Of a DNA stretch of 64,000 nucleotides, positions 25,842 through 35,640 are shown piece by piece. This DNA comes from JASGTU01 sp963821815. Lineage in GTDB: Bacteria > Chloroflexota > Anaerolineae > Caldilineales > Caldilineaceae. Within the stretch, counting starts at the first letter, position 1. Every line of letters begins with the position of its first letter. The stretch is taken from NCBI GenBank assembly GCA_963821815.1, contig CAWGFG010000006.1:1054001-1118000 (forward strand). The letters run 5' to 3'. The translations under genes were made by a program, and so were the position numbers. The notes beneath the pieces were generated by a model that did not search any database, had not been told where the DNA came from, and saw only the letters and a program-made list of their open reading frames with translations.

Positions 25842-28800
25842 GGTCAGCTCCTGAATTGTCGCACCAGACTAGTGTAACACAGGATCCATAGCCGAGACGG
25901 CTCTCCAAGGACAAGGATGCGCCAATAGCAGCGGCGCGCTCGCGCATGATGCCAACTCCCAAATGACCGGGATGACCCTCTGTCGATGCGTAGCCGACGC
26001 CATCATCTTCGATCACTAGTACGATTTTATCTGTCGCAGCGCCCGTCGCTCGCCCATTTTCAGGCATTGCACTCAGACTTACGGTGACAAGATTTGCTTG
26101 AGCATGTTTGACAACGTTGTTCAGCGCCTCCTGGGCAACACGATAAAAACTGATATGCACTTCTTCCGGCAACGCTGGGATCTGTTCGATCGACATCCGA
26201 AACGTTAGCCCAGATCGAGTCGTGATCGCTTCTGTCAGCTGCGCGAGTAACTCACCCACCGGAGTATTGACCAGTGCAGTCGGGCGAAGCTCGAGCAGCA
26301 TTGTGCGCATCTCGGCAAGCGCACCATGTGTGAGCAGCCGAAGCCGCTCAAGACTCTGCAGCGCCTTCTCGTGATCCCGTTGCCAGATTCTGGGCAATAC
26401 CTCCGCCACTAGACTGGCCGAGAAGAGCACTTGTGTGACCGAGTCGTGAAGATCGCGAGCGAGGCGATTGCGTTCTTCTGCCGCGATCAGCGCGTGTCCT
26501 TGGTCTAGAACGTGCGCATACTCAGTCAGGTTAGCGAGATCGACTGCCATCCTCTCAAGCAGCTCAATTTCCTCGTAATGAATCGATTCTGCGCTGCGTG
26601 GAATACCCAGTCCCAATAGACCGGCAACCGACTGGCCAATCTTTATGGGTACAAATATAACCGACTGAACCTGCTGATACTGAAGGCAAGTACATAGTCG
26701 CTCGACCATCTGATGTGCCTGGGTAACCGGCAAGACTATGACCTCCCCTTGCTCGATTAGCTCACTTAGCGGTGAATCTGACGAGAGAAGCCTCGGGCAT
26801 TCCTGTTCGGGCGGTAATGAGCCGCCTAAATCCGCGTTGTAGAAAACTTCTACAGGCTCTTTTCCGCGGTACGTAATGCCAACGTAGGCGCTACCAGCGT
26901 CCAACAATTCGGCGATTTTATTAAGAAGCTGTTCAAATATTTGCGGCAACTCCGACGTAGTACTGAGAGATTGATGAATCTGACTGACTTCATACAGCCA
27001 TGCGATGAGTTTGTTCTGCATAGCCTGCAAGAAACTGCGCTCAGATATTTCAAAACCTAGTTGCTCGTTTGCGAGATTTAACTCTTCAGTCCGCGCTTCC
27101 ACAAGCGTCTCGAGATGCTCTCGGAAGGCCGTTAGCTCGGCTTCCGTCTTCTTGCGCTGAGTGATATCCTGGAATGCGACCACGGCTGATTCGACGTTAC
27201 CCGCACTGTCTCTAACTGGACTCGCCCAGATCTCAAGCGGAACATACTTGTCCACCAAATCTGCTGCGATATTATCCGCCGATGCTGGAACGCCCTCTAG
27301 TGCTTGATATACTGGCATATCATGGAGCGGGTAAGGTTGAGTCGTGTCTGTGACTCGGAAAGAAAAATAATCCATCGCCTCGGTCAAGGTACGTCCTACA
27401 CTAAGATTCGGTTCAATGCCCCGCTTTGGGTTGCCAAGGATCTCGCGCACGCGGTGGTTTAGGTAGATTGGCTTGTGATCAGTCCCATACATGACGACAC
27501 CGACTGGAAGGCCTTCCAAAATCTGAGACAAACGAAATTCGCTTCTACGCAGGGCGCGATTGCCTTCTTCTGTTTCGGCCTTGAGCAGATTGACGCGATC
27601 TGCCAGTGCTATCGACCAGCTGACCCCCATCCAAACGAACCCCAAACGGTATGCATTCTCAGTTAGGGGAACACTGGGGATCGAACCCAAGCGCACAAGT
27701 AACACAACCACAAGTGTCACTAGCAGTCCAACCCAGGCTATTATGTAGAAACGTGCAGACCGCATATGCCGCCGCCAAGCAAACAGACCCGCGAGTAGGG
27801 CTAATACCAATGACGGAAACGCTAAGCTGACCATGAGTACCACAGTGGTAAGATAACTAATAAACGGTGTGAGTAGCACTATGATGCCCCAGATGCCAAC
27901 GATGACTATATTTACTTGATGAAGCCGCAGGAACGCCGTCTTCAATTCAAGAAAACTGTCGGCGAAAAGTACCGTGGACACAAAGACCAACGCAAACGAA
28001 TATGTCAGGTAATACTTCCTGAGGTAATAGAGATCAGGGAACACATCGGTTCCTAGATAACCCAAATAGGCAGCTTCCAAGACAATCATTGCTGCCAGCA
28101 GGCTCACCAAATACAGATGATTGGTATCTCGCAAAGAAATGAGCAGGAATACGTTGTAGCTCAACAATCCTATCAATATACCAAAGTAGATGCCCTGTAG
28201 AGCTTGAGTACGTGCTGTCTGGTCTAGGAAGTCGATGGGCCTCCACAGGATCAGAGGGAGGGTCATTGACGATCCGTTTTGGAAGCGCAGATAAACAGTC
28301 TGCTGACTATGCGGCGGGATGTTGAGGTCGAAAACAATGTTTGGGTTGATGTAGTCGCGTGTTTCCGGTGGCCGCAAATTACCTGTCTGCTTCACCGCGA
28401 AGCCATCTCCATCCGGCAACGGCGTATACAGATCAGCGTAATTCATACCGGCAAAAGCTAGCTCAAGCAGCCAATGATCCATCCGTCTATTCTCGTTGTC
28501 GAGACGAATGCGCACCCAGTAAACGCTGCTCGTGAAGCCATAGCTGGGCACTTCGACTTTGCTACGAACGAACTGAGAGTCGTACCTCGGGGAAGCGACG
28601 TCTTCGATCGTCAGTTCCCCACCCGGGTCCTCGAGAATTTCTAGATATTGCCCAAGGGGGTATTGTTGCACCTCGTCAGTTAGAACAAGTGGCGGCTGGG
28701 TGGCCAAAGCCTCACTCTGTGCTAATGCTGACCCGGATAGGGTCAATGCGGCCATCAAGGTAATGATCAGAACGGGTATTATCACGTCACCTGTCCGCAA

Positions 28801-28872
28801 ATTCACTGCCGTACGGTTAATCGCTCCTGCGCACAGGGTAACCCGACTGTGCAAAATCAGAGCGGCTATCAT
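25834..28872 (-). CDS. 7TMR-DISM histidine kinase (PAS, GAF, HisKA_3), copy 2
   Basis: Up to 1012 residues. The exact start is uncertain because the secretion signal (VIIPVLIITLMAALTL...SALAQ) begins about 28 residues in, and a GTG or TTG there could be used. The domain order equals copy 1: DISMED2 sensor ('YWVRIRLDNEN'), 7TM region (about 225-440), PAS ('VVAFQDITQRKK'), coiled coil, GAF-like domain ('VIFVPIKIGQSVAGLLGLGIPR'), HisKA_3 with 'RNRLARDLHDSVTQVLFSASLVAEV', and HATPase_c ('NNVVKHAQAN', 'VIEDDGVGY'). The sensor part diverges more from copy 1 than the kinase core does, which suggests a different ligand. Confidence 0.9.
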   Translation of the reverse strand: MIAALILHSRVTLCAGAINRTAVNLRTGDVIIPVLIITLMAALTLSGSALAQSEALATQPPLVLTDEVQQYPLGQYLEILEDPGGELTIEDVASPRYDSQFVRSKVEVPSYGFTSSVYWVRIRLDNENRRMDHWLLELAFAGMNYADLYTPLPDGDGFAVKQTGNLRPPETRDYINPNIVFDLNIPPHSQQTVYLRFQNGSSMTLPLILWRPIDFLDQTARTQALQGIYFGILIGLLSYNVFLLISLRDTNHLYLVSLLAAMIVLEAAYLGYLGTDVFPDLYYLRKYYLTYSFALVFVSTVLFADSFLELKTAFLRLHQVNIVIVGIWGIIVLLTPFISYLTTVVLMVSLAFPSLVLALLAGLFAWRRHMRSARFYIIAWVGLLVTLVVVLLVRLGSIPSVPLTENAYRLGFVWMGVSWSIALADRVNLLKAETEEGNRALRRSEFRLSQILEGLPVGVVMYGTDHKPIYLNHRVREILGNPKRGIEPNLSVGRTLTEAMDYFSFRVTDTTQPYPLHDMPVYQALEGVPASADNIAADLVDKYVPLEIWASPVRDSAGNVESAVVAFQDITQRKKTEAELTAFREHLETLVEARTEELNLANEQLGFEISERSFLQAMQNKLIAWLYEVSQIHQSLSTTSELPQIFEQLLNKIAELLDAGSAYVGITYRGKEPVEVFYNADLGGSLPPEQECPRLLSSDSPLSELIEQGEVIVLPVTQAHQMVERLCTCLQYQQVQSVIFVPIKIGQSVAGLLGLGIPRSAESIHYEEIELLERMAVDLANLTEYAHVLDQGHALIAAEERNRLARDLHDSVTQVLFSASLVAEVLPRIWQRDHEKALQSLERLRLLTHGALAEMRTMLLELRPTALVNTPVGELLAQLTEAITTRSGLTFRMSIEQIPALPEEVHISFYRVAQEALNNVVKHAQANLVTVSLSAMPENGRATGAATDKIVLVIEDDGVGYASTEGHPGHLGVGIMRERAAAIGASLSLESRLGYGSCVTLVWCDNSGADHE

Positions 28873-29602
28873 TAGGCCGGACTGCCTAAGGTATTTCCAT
28901 CATGTTCATTGTATCGGGCTAGAAGGGTTGTCATCGCAATAGTGGGCTGCCTGAGATGGTGATCAGCGCAACTACAGTGCCAAAATGAGGACTATCACAG
29001 CAGAACTATGAGATAGGGTTACCCAAACTGGAGGCTGACCAGTCGGTTACACATGACGTACTAAGTCAAATACCGCGGCGGCGCCGGTATCTGACAATTT
29101 TACTATGCGCGAGAATCCTTTTCAAATCACCAAATGGCGTACTAGGTTCGCAGTAGAATCCGATACGGCGGCTTCACCGGTGGGACTGAACCTTCAGAGT
29201 TATTAGGCTACCGCGCGAGATATTAGTTGCGTTCGCGAACCAATGCGGGTAGATAAGCAATGAAAACCTCTATTCAAGTAGTTCCTGTACGTAGCCCCAA
29301 AGGGGCCGAACTCAACGCATTCAGGATCGGTATTCGGCAATGTATACGTAGACCCACTAGTTACTGATGTTATGAAGAACGGACCTAGCGAAACACTTTG
29401 ATCTGTGCGGCTGCGCACCCGTACTTAACTGCTATCTAGTGTGACGGTGATGCACTCGTGGAATTGAACTGCTGTGCAGCAGGAACGTACCCTTATTACA
29501 GCGTAGTGGCGACGTCAACATCCTTTGGTAGTAAGATGAAAAACTATGAGGGTTGAGACAGGAGTGGCTTGCTATGCATCGGTTGCTTGTGGTCGAAAAA
29601 CT
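28873..29602. other. Intergenic region, no gene recognised
   Basis: About 730 bp between the kinase and the tlpA-like pseudogene. One minus-strand ORF of 71 codons (29203-29418) has no recognisable domain and no good ribosome site. Nothing else was seen. Confidence 0.45.
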
Positions 29603-30160
29603 CTACGGCACTTCCATCTCATCAAGCCATAGGTCTAGTCTCTCTTCATCAATTTGACCCACAATCTTCAGTGCAATGTTACCTTCCGGATCGATGACAT
29701 ATGTCATTGGCAGCGAGCGGGCCTTATAGAAAAGTAGAACAATATCATCCGGTTCCATGAGTATGGGAAAAGTAATCGATCTATCATCGACATAGCGTTG
29801 GACAGTTTTCACTGGTTCATTGAAGTTAATGCCCAAGACAGTCACGTCTCGTTCGTTGGATAACTTTTCAAGATATGGCATCTCACGCACGCAAGGCGGG
29901 CACCATGTTGCCCAGAAATTGACGATCACCTACTTGCCATGAAACGTGCTGAGAGTAACAGACTCACCATCAATGGTTTCCAGCGTAAAGTCCATCGCTT
30001 TTTGCGGTGTTGGGGTAGGTCCGTCGAAAGTTGGCGATGGCGATGAGACAGACGAAGCTTGATCCGAAGATTGGGTACAACCTGTGAGGGTGAGAACTGC
30101 TAATACGAACGTAAGAGCCGCGATGGAGTTCAACCGGTCAATAGGAAACGAGTTACGCAT
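29603..30160 (-). pseudogene. TlpA-like thioredoxin lipoprotein split by an in-frame TAG
   Basis: The first part (from 30160) has a signal peptide with lipobox LTLTGC, a Ser/Pro linker and the start of a TlpA/AhpC-TSA domain ('DFTLETIDGESVTLSTFHGK'). A TAG at 29930-29932 interrupts it, and the same frame continues 'VIVNFWATWCPPCVREMPYLEKL', 'GINFNEPVKTVQRYV', 'LPMTYVIDPEGNI' to a stop at 29603. The redox motif WCPPC is after the stop, so the protein is inactive unless read through. AAG to TAG is a single substitution. It lies 19 bp downstream of the permease gene and was probably the last gene of the sugar-transport operon. Confidence 0.85.
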
Positions 30161-30179
30161 AGGTCACAGATATAACAGC

Positions 30180-31235
30180 CTATTGATTGGCAGGATCCGC
30201 TGCGGCGAGTCGACCAGTTGAAGCATCTGGTAGCTCCGTACGAGTCGGTGTCGCACCTCGCCGTTTGCGGCTGCGGGAGCTGATAAGGCTCTGCATACCT
30301 ATGAACGCTAGCAGCAGCAGACCGATCACAATCTTGGTCCACCACGAGTTGAGCGTGCCTTGGAACATAATAATGGTTTGAATTAGCCCTTGGATCAATA
30401 CCCCGAAAATGGTACCGATAACGTAGCCCACTCCACCGGTCAGCATTGTACCGCCGATGACGACAGCAGCGATGGCTTCCAGCTCCAAGCCATTCGTGTA
30501 GAGTCCGTAACCCGAAAGCATATAGATGCTAAACACCACGCCAGCAAGAGCAGAACAAAATCCGTTAATAGTATATACGAGCACCTTTGTTCGTGCGACC
30601 GGCAGCCCCATCAACATGGCAGATTGTTCATTTCCGCCTATTGCATAAACGGTCCGCCCGAAGCGTGTCAAGTGGAGCAGATAGAATGCTGCTGCTAGTA
30701 CAACTAACACGATAACAACGTTAATTGAAATAAAAGACTTCCCGATTATCGGAATTCGGTACAAGGCAACGGCACGATAGAAGGGGTCGGAAATGGTAAT
30801 CGCATCTGTGCTGATGACAAAACACATGCCTCTCGCAAAGAACATTCCAGCTAATGTAACGATGAACGGCTGGACCTTGAAAACGTGGATGATACTTCCC
30901 ATAGTGGCGCCGATTAAGGTGCCGGTCAATAGTGCAATAGGAATTACCACAATTGGTCCTAGGCCGAGGTCTTCGAGCATGTAAGCTGAAAAGACAGTCG
31001 TGAATGCAATCATTGCACCAACAGACAGATCGATACCGCCAGAGATAATCACGAAGGTCATTCCGATGGATGTAATCAATAGGAATGCATTGTCAATCCA
31101 GAGATTGAAGAAAACCTGAGGCGACGAGAAACCTCGGTACGTGAGAATACCGTACATATAAAGGCTGCAGAAAAGTACTATCGTGATGAGGAGCGGCCAA
31201 TACTTTCTATCGAGTCCAAGTCTTTGATTCATCAT
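30180..31235 (-). CDS. Sugar ABC transporter permease (RbsC/YjfF-like), second permease
   Basis: 351 residues with about ten membrane helices and the BPD_transp_2 hallmarks: 'GMTFVIISGGIDLSVGAMIAF', 'FARGMCFVIST', 'GLELEAIAAVVIGGTMLTGGVGYVIGTI'. The layout matches YjfF, the second permease of galactofuranose-type (YtfQRT-YjfF) importers, though ribose or xylose importers are related. It overlaps the first permease gene by 4 bp. The frame is intact even though the operon's ATPase and binding protein are broken. The basic C terminus ('SRSRKRRGATPTR') is cytoplasmic. Confidence 0.88.
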   Translation of the reverse strand: MMNQRLGLDRKYWPLLITIVLFCSLYMYGILTYRGFSSPQVFFNLWIDNAFLLITSIGMTFVIISGGIDLSVGAMIAFTTVFSAYMLEDLGLGPIVVIPIALLTGTLIGATMGSIIHVFKVQPFIVTLAGMFFARGMCFVISTDAITISDPFYRAVALYRIPIIGKSFISINVVIVLVVLAAAFYLLHLTRFGRTVYAIGGNEQSAMLMGLPVARTKVLVYTINGFCSALAGVVFSIYMLSGYGLYTNGLELEAIAAVVIGGTMLTGGVGYVIGTIFGVLIQGLIQTIIMFQGTLNSWWTKIVIGLLLLAFIGMQSLISSRSRKRRGATPTRTELPDASTGRLAAADPANQ

Positions 31236-32260
31236 GACACCGCTCTTCGTCTTGCCATGCTGTCGAAGAAGTTCTTCACAGGATCGGAGTAGAGCAAGAC
31301 TACGAATAGAACGACAATGGCTTTGACGACCTGTACCACCTCCGGCGGTACTCCAAAGGCGTAAATGGTTGTCGTCACACTCTGAATGAGTAGCGCTCCT
31401 AGAATCGATCCTGTCAGAGAAAAGCGCCCTCCTGTCATCAGCGTACCGCCGATAACGACAGCGAGTATGGCGTCCAATTCCATCGTAAGTCCAACGTAGT
31501 TAGCATCCGCACTCTTGACATTCGAACTGATGATGAGACCTGCAATACCTGCACAGAATGCGCAAAAAACGTAGACGAAAAGCTTCACATTCTTTTCGTT
31601 GATACCACTGTAGTAGCTTGCGCTAGCATTTGAACCGACCGACTCAATAAATAGTCCAAGTGCACTCCGTCGCGTGAGAAACCACGCAAAAAGAAAGACC
31701 GCTGTGACGATGAAAAGCGCAAATGGCAGACCCACAAGATATCCGGCCCCAAAGAAAAAGAATGGAGCGAAGTAGACGGTAATAATCTGGCCATCGGTGA
31801 TCAACTGGGCTATACCACGACCAGCCACCATTAGTACCAACGTCGCCACCATAGGTTGTATATTGGCATACGCGACCAACATGCCATTCCACAGCCCACA
31901 CAATAATGCCGCGCCCAGAGTTGCGAACAACACAAACAACATTGGTGTATCCGTCGCACCTGTTTCGCTGCCAATCATTGTCGTGGCAACTGCAGCGCAT
32001 ATCGCGGCAACTGCTCCTACAGATAGATCCACACCCCCGGTAGCGATGACGGCGGTCATTCCGATAGCCATGAGCATTAGTGGAGCGCCACGTGTAACAA
32101 TGTCTATCAAGCTACCGAACAGGTGCCCATCCTTCATCTCCAGACGGAAGAAACTCGGCGTAAAAATCAGATTGAACAACATCACGAATCCCAAGGCGAC
32201 GAGAGCCCAAAATATGCTACTATTGCGAAGGCGCTCCCAACGACTAGCGTTAGTGTTCAT
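31232..32260 (-). CDS. Sugar ABC transporter permease (RbsC/YtfT-like), first permease
   Basis: 342 residues from the ATG at 32260, which overlaps the ATPase stop (TGATG) and has GGGGAGGAG upstream. It is a BPD_transp_2 permease: 'GMTAVIATGGVDLSVGAVAAI', 'GRGIAQLITDGQIITVYFAPF', and 'MELDAILAVVIGGTLMTGGRFSLTGSILG'. In YtfT-type systems this pairs with the YjfF-type permease encoded next. The frame is open throughout. It is likely non-functional in practice, because its ATPase and binding protein are disrupted in this window. Confidence 0.88.
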   Translation of the reverse strand: MNTNASRWERLRNSSIFWALVALGFVMLFNLIFTPSFFRLEMKDGHLFGSLIDIVTRGAPLMLMAIGMTAVIATGGVDLSVGAVAAICAAVATTMIGSETGATDTPMLFVLFATLGAALLCGLWNGMLVAYANIQPMVATLVLMVAGRGIAQLITDGQIITVYFAPFFFFGAGYLVGLPFALFIVTAVFLFAWFLTRRSALGLFIESVGSNASASYYSGINEKNVKLFVYVFCAFCAGIAGLIISSNVKSADANYVGLTMELDAILAVVIGGTLMTGGRFSLTGSILGALLIQSVTTTIYAFGVPPEVVQVVKAIVVLFVVLLYSDPVKNFFDSMARRRAVS

Positions 32261-33773
32261 CACTCCTCCCCTGCAATTGTGTGCATAATAGTTTGCTCAT
32301 TCATCGCATCGCCTTTCAGCTCCGCTGTAATCGTGCCATCCCTAAGCACAAAAACACGGTGAGACGTTCGTACGATTTCGTCCATTTCTGAGGAGATGAA
32401 TATGCAAGTCTTGCCTTCACCGGCAAGTGTAAGAACAAGCTTTTAGATCTCAGCCTTAGCGCCAACGTCTATTCCACGAGTTGGTTCGTCGAGAATAAGG
32501 ATATCTGGTTCAGTTGCCAACCACCGTGCCAGGATAACCTTCTGCTGATTTCCACCGCTTAGGTTGTTTACTATTTGGTCAGCTGTTCGCGTACTGATAC
32601 CTAACAACTCAATATATTTGTCTGCGATCTCTCTCTGCCGCGCTGGTTCAATATACCGCAACCAGCCTCGGCTCGCTTGTAAAGCCAGCACAATGTTCTC
32701 ACGTACAGTCAACTCGCCTACGATGCCATCAGACTTTCGGTCTTCGGGACAATACGCCATACCTCTGTGTATCGAACGCAGTGGAGAGTGACGATTAACC
32801 GTCTCATCATCGATTTTCATCGTCCAGAGTCTGGTTTTTCGATACCAAACAGTAAATCCGCAACTTCAGTACGACCAGAACCAAGCAAACCGGCGAAACC
32901 AACGACTTCACCATCATGCAGATCGAGATCAAAAGGTGCGATAGAACCGGCTAATCCATATTGTCTTGTCTCAAGAACAACATTGCGTTCTCGCGCGCCT
33001 ATTTGTGCCTCTTTTAGTTCTCCCATAGCGTGCAATTCAACGAGATCGTGACCGATCATTCGGGCAACCAATTCAACGCGTGATAATTTATCTGTATCAA
33101 ACGTACCGATGAATTTACCGTTGCGTAGGACTGTTATGCGGTCTGATATCTCGTAGACTTGATCCAGAAAATGCGTGATGAATATTATGCTAATGCCCTC
33201 ACTCTCTAGCCTGCGCATTACCGTAAACAAGTTTTCAGTCTCGTGCGCCGTCCAGCTTGAAGTCGGTTCATCGAGAATGAGGACCTTAGCAGAAACCTCG
33301 AGTGCACGAGCGATGGCGACCATTTGCTGAATAGCGACTGAATACATATCTAAACTTTGCCGTACGTCGATGTCGATGTCTAGGTAGTGTAGCTTCTCAT
33401 TTGCCTGAGCGTTGAGCGAGGACCAGTCTATGCTTCTAGCTTTATGCGGCTCACGTCCAAGCAATATATTTTCTGCTACAGACAAATTTGGGCAGAGGTT
33501 GACCTCCTGATAAACAGTACTGATTCCGAGTGCCTGTGCATGGTGAGGAGATTTTACCGAGACTGGTTGGCCATCCAGCATAATAGTACCGCTATCCAAC
33601 TTCTCTACGCCGGTGAGAACCTTAATTAGCGTAGATTTGCCAGCGCCATTTTCACCAAGCAGAGCGTGGATTTCTCCAGTTCGTAATGAGAAGTCAATAC
33701 TGTCAAGAGCAAGTACACCCGGAAATGACTTGCTGATCTTTGACATAACAAGAACGTTCTGGTCGCTTGGCAT
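32260..33773 (-). pseudogene. Sugar ABC ATPase (YtfR/RbsA-like), frameshifted and with a nonsense codon
   Basis: This is a duplicated-ATPase protein in three pieces. Codons from 33773 give the first ABC domain (Walker A 'GENGAGKST', 'LILDEPTSSWTAHE') up to 'GIEKPDSGR', then a stop at 32817. A one-base shift continues as 'MKIDDETVNRHSP', 'MAYCPEDRKSDGIV', 'LSGGNQQKVILARWL' and 'ILDEPTRGIDVGAKAEI', then TAA at 32443-32445. The same frame then continues 'KLVLTLAGEGKTCIFISSEMDEIV' to TGA at 32260-32262, overlapping the permease start. CAA or CAG to TAA would explain the nonsense codon, because Gln is usual there. Two independent lesions make real decay more likely than a sequencing error. Confidence 0.9.
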
Positions 33774-33794
33774 TTAGTGAGCTTTCTTAAAGAT

Positions 33795-33837
33795 GGAGTC
33801 AGCCCGATCTCGTTATTACAATGATCAGGCTGACTCC
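33795..33837 (-). terminator. Hairpin between binding-protein and ATPase genes
   Basis: GGAGTCAGCC (33795-33804) and GGCTGACTCC (33828-33837) form a perfect 10-bp stem. Inner GATC/GATC can extend it after one mismatch. It lies between the binding-protein stop (33882) and the ATPase start (33773). ABC operons often have such a structure here, and it lowers readthrough so that binding protein exceeds transporter. Confidence 0.65.
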
Positions 33838-33881
33838 GAATTTGACGAAACTATGCCCTAGTATTGTCGATCTGGCAGCAG

Positions 33882-34178
33882 TTATGCTGCATTTTCAGGA
33901 TAGTACACGCCCTCTTCCGACGGCACCCACTTGGGTACTTCCTGCCCGTTGACGACTTGAAGCGCAAGGTCGAAGAATTGCGGTCCAAGTAGCGGATTAC
34001 ACTCAACCGTGCAATTCAACTTTCCCTCTATCATTGCTTCGAAAGCGCCACGTACAGCGTCAACTGATACGATGGTAATATCCTCGCCAGGCTTCAGACC
34101 ATACTCTTCGATTGCCTGGATCGCGCCAATTGCCATGTCGTCATTATGAGCATAGAGAGCATCAATCTGATCTCCATG
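33882..34178 (-). pseudogene. Sugar-binding protein, C-terminal fragment cut off by IS110
   Basis: About 98 codons of a periplasmic-binding protein (Peripla_BP_4, YtfQ/RbsB-like) C-terminal lobe: 'IDALYAHNDDMAIGAIQAIEEYGLKPG', 'VSVDAVRGAFEAMIEGKLNCTVECNP', 'WVPSEEGVYYPE'. The frame passes upstream directly into the end of an IS110 transposase gene near 34178, so the N-terminal two thirds are missing. I could not find the missing part on the other side of the element within 35.6-36.4 kb, so the insertion was accompanied by deletion or rearrangement. No ribosome site remains. Confidence 0.88.
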
Positions 34179-35640
34179 ACTCCTAAGAAACAGCGGGTGA
34201 GGATTCAGGAACGATGCTGTAGCCAAGTTTATGGGCTAGGCGATGAAGGGAACGAAGCTTTCGCTGTCGTTGTTGGTCAAGGTAGGCATCGAGACCCGTA
34301 TCGATGTAGGCTTTACGATGTTTGAGCATCTGGTAGACGATACGCGCCATTTTATGAGCTGTCGCCGTGATCGCAACTGGAGCGCCGTGTTTAGCTTTGA
34401 TGCGCCGATAGAAGGCGCCTAGCGAAGATTGCGAATGATGAACCGATTGAGCAGCGAGGCGAAATGCCGTGGCGGCGCGGTTCGATGTCGAGCGGGTTCG
34501 GCGACTAAAAACCCTGCCTGCTGAAGACTTGTTGTTGGGAGCAAGACCTAACCAGGAAGCGAAGTGCTTTGCAGTCTTCCATTTGCTCATATCGGTACCG
34601 ACCTCCGCTAGAATATCTTGCGCCAGCAGTACATCAATGCCGTTGATGGCTGTTAAGTCAACGCCAGATGTTAGGTAGAGATAGGTGCGGAGATCATAGT
34701 TGGGTTGATTGGGCCGATGACGGCGCTTCTCATCGGGCAAAGGCTGTTCCGATAAATTCACTTGTGGTTGGAAGACAGCATAGTGGGATTCAATTTCGGC
34801 ATCACAAGACGCCAACTGCCTCGTATAGAAATCCAGTCCTTCTACCGCTTGGCGTAATGCAAAGAGATGCTCCGGCTGATAGTTTCCAGTCAGAGCTTTG
34901 GCAATCTCGTCTTCGCTGGATTTGCACCGCGGGTCCCGAAACCGACTCAGCACCACTGGATCGCGTTCTCCCGCAAGGATGGCGCGAATAATCTGCATGC
35001 CTGTCAAGCCTGTTAGGTCGGTGAGCACCGTAGTCAGCTTGACGTTCATGAGATGCAACGCCTTCTGGATGTGTTGAATCTCTCGGCTCCGTTGCTGCAG
35101 TAGGCTTTCGCGTTGTCGTACGTAGCTACGTAGTACACAAATGTCTGCAGGAGGGCGAAATGATGCCATCAGCAAGCCATAAGTATGCAATCGTTGGATC
35201 CACTGACAGTCAAGCATGTCTGTCTTGCGGCCTGAAACATTTTTGGTCGCCTGGGCATTTACCAAACATACTTCTATGCCACGGCTTTCAAGAATTTCAT
35301 AGATCGGTATCCAGTAGACGCCGGTCGATTCCATTGCCGCCGTGGTGATTCCGCAATTCGCAAGCCACTCCGCCAACGAATGCAAATCGGGAGTAAATGT
35401 CTGGAAGCAACGTACCTCCTTCTCATCGCGGTCGGCAGGAACGCAAGCCCATATCTCCCTGGCCCCTATGTCGAGTCCAGCTGCGTCCAAATTGATCTGG
35501 CCTAAGCTCTCAAGCCGTCCGCGCCCACGTCTGTGCTTTGCCATGTCCTAAGCCTCCTTTTGGCTTTCTTCTTCATCCGAGGCTCAGACCCGGCGATGCA
35601 TACTCAGAATTGTATTCTCCTAAACGGGGTCATCAAATGC
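34178..35640 (-). mobile_element. IS110-family insertion sequence (ends approximate)
   Basis: The element carries a single transposase gene with a short non-coding 5' part. The 3' end is placed where binding-protein sequence resumes (about 34178). The 5' end is not defined: IS110 elements usually lack terminal inverted repeats and target duplications, and none are visible. Part of 35545-35700 probably belongs to it. Confidence 0.6.
34183..35544 (-). CDS. IS110 family transposase
   Basis: 453 residues. The N-terminal RuvC-like DEDD_Tnp_IS110 domain shows Asp25 ('AAGLDIGARE'), Glu72 ('AMESTGVYW') and Asp109/Asp112 ('GRKTDMLDCQW'). A coiled-coil region follows. The C-terminal Transposase_20 domain has 'LTAINGIDVLLAQDILAEVG', 'FASWLGLAPNNKSSAGRV' and 'RAATAFRLAAQS', where the Ser nucleophile is expected. 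All key residues are present, so it may be active. The gene starts at an ATG after AGGAGG, which sits in the loop of a small AAGCC/GGCTT hairpin that could limit translation. The insertion destroys the adjacent sugar-binding protein gene. Confidence 0.95.
   Translation of the reverse strand: MAKHRRGRGRLESLGQINLDAAGLDIGAREIWACVPADRDEKEVRCFQTFTPDLHSLAEWLANCGITTAAMESTGVYWIPIYEILESRGIEVCLVNAQATKNVSGRKTDMLDCQWIQRLHTYGLLMASFRPPADICVLRSYVRQRESLLQQRSREIQHIQKALHLMNVKLTTVLTDLTGLTGMQIIRAILAGERDPVVLSRFRDPRCKSSEDEIAKALTGNYQPEHLFALRQAVEGLDFYTRQLASCDAEIESHYAVFQPQVNLSEQPLPDEKRRHRPNQPNYDLRTYLYLTSGVDLTAINGIDVLLAQDILAEVGTDMSKWKTAKHFASWLGLAPNNKSSAGRVFSRRTRSTSNRAATAFRLAAQSVHHSQSSLGAFYRRIKAKHGAPVAITATAHKMARIVYQMLKHRKAYIDTGLDAYLDQQRQRKLRSLHRLAHKLGYSIVPESSPAVS

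Noticed and set aside
29203..29418. 71-codon minus-strand ORF in the gap after the second DISM kinase
   Set aside because: No domain, signal peptide or Shine-Dalgarno; composition unlike neighbouring genes.
18237..33773. Alternative genetic code or stop-codon reassignment to explain in-frame TAG/TAA
   Set aside because: TAG, TAA and TGA all serve as normal stops of intact genes in the window, and the sugar ATPase also has a frameshift.
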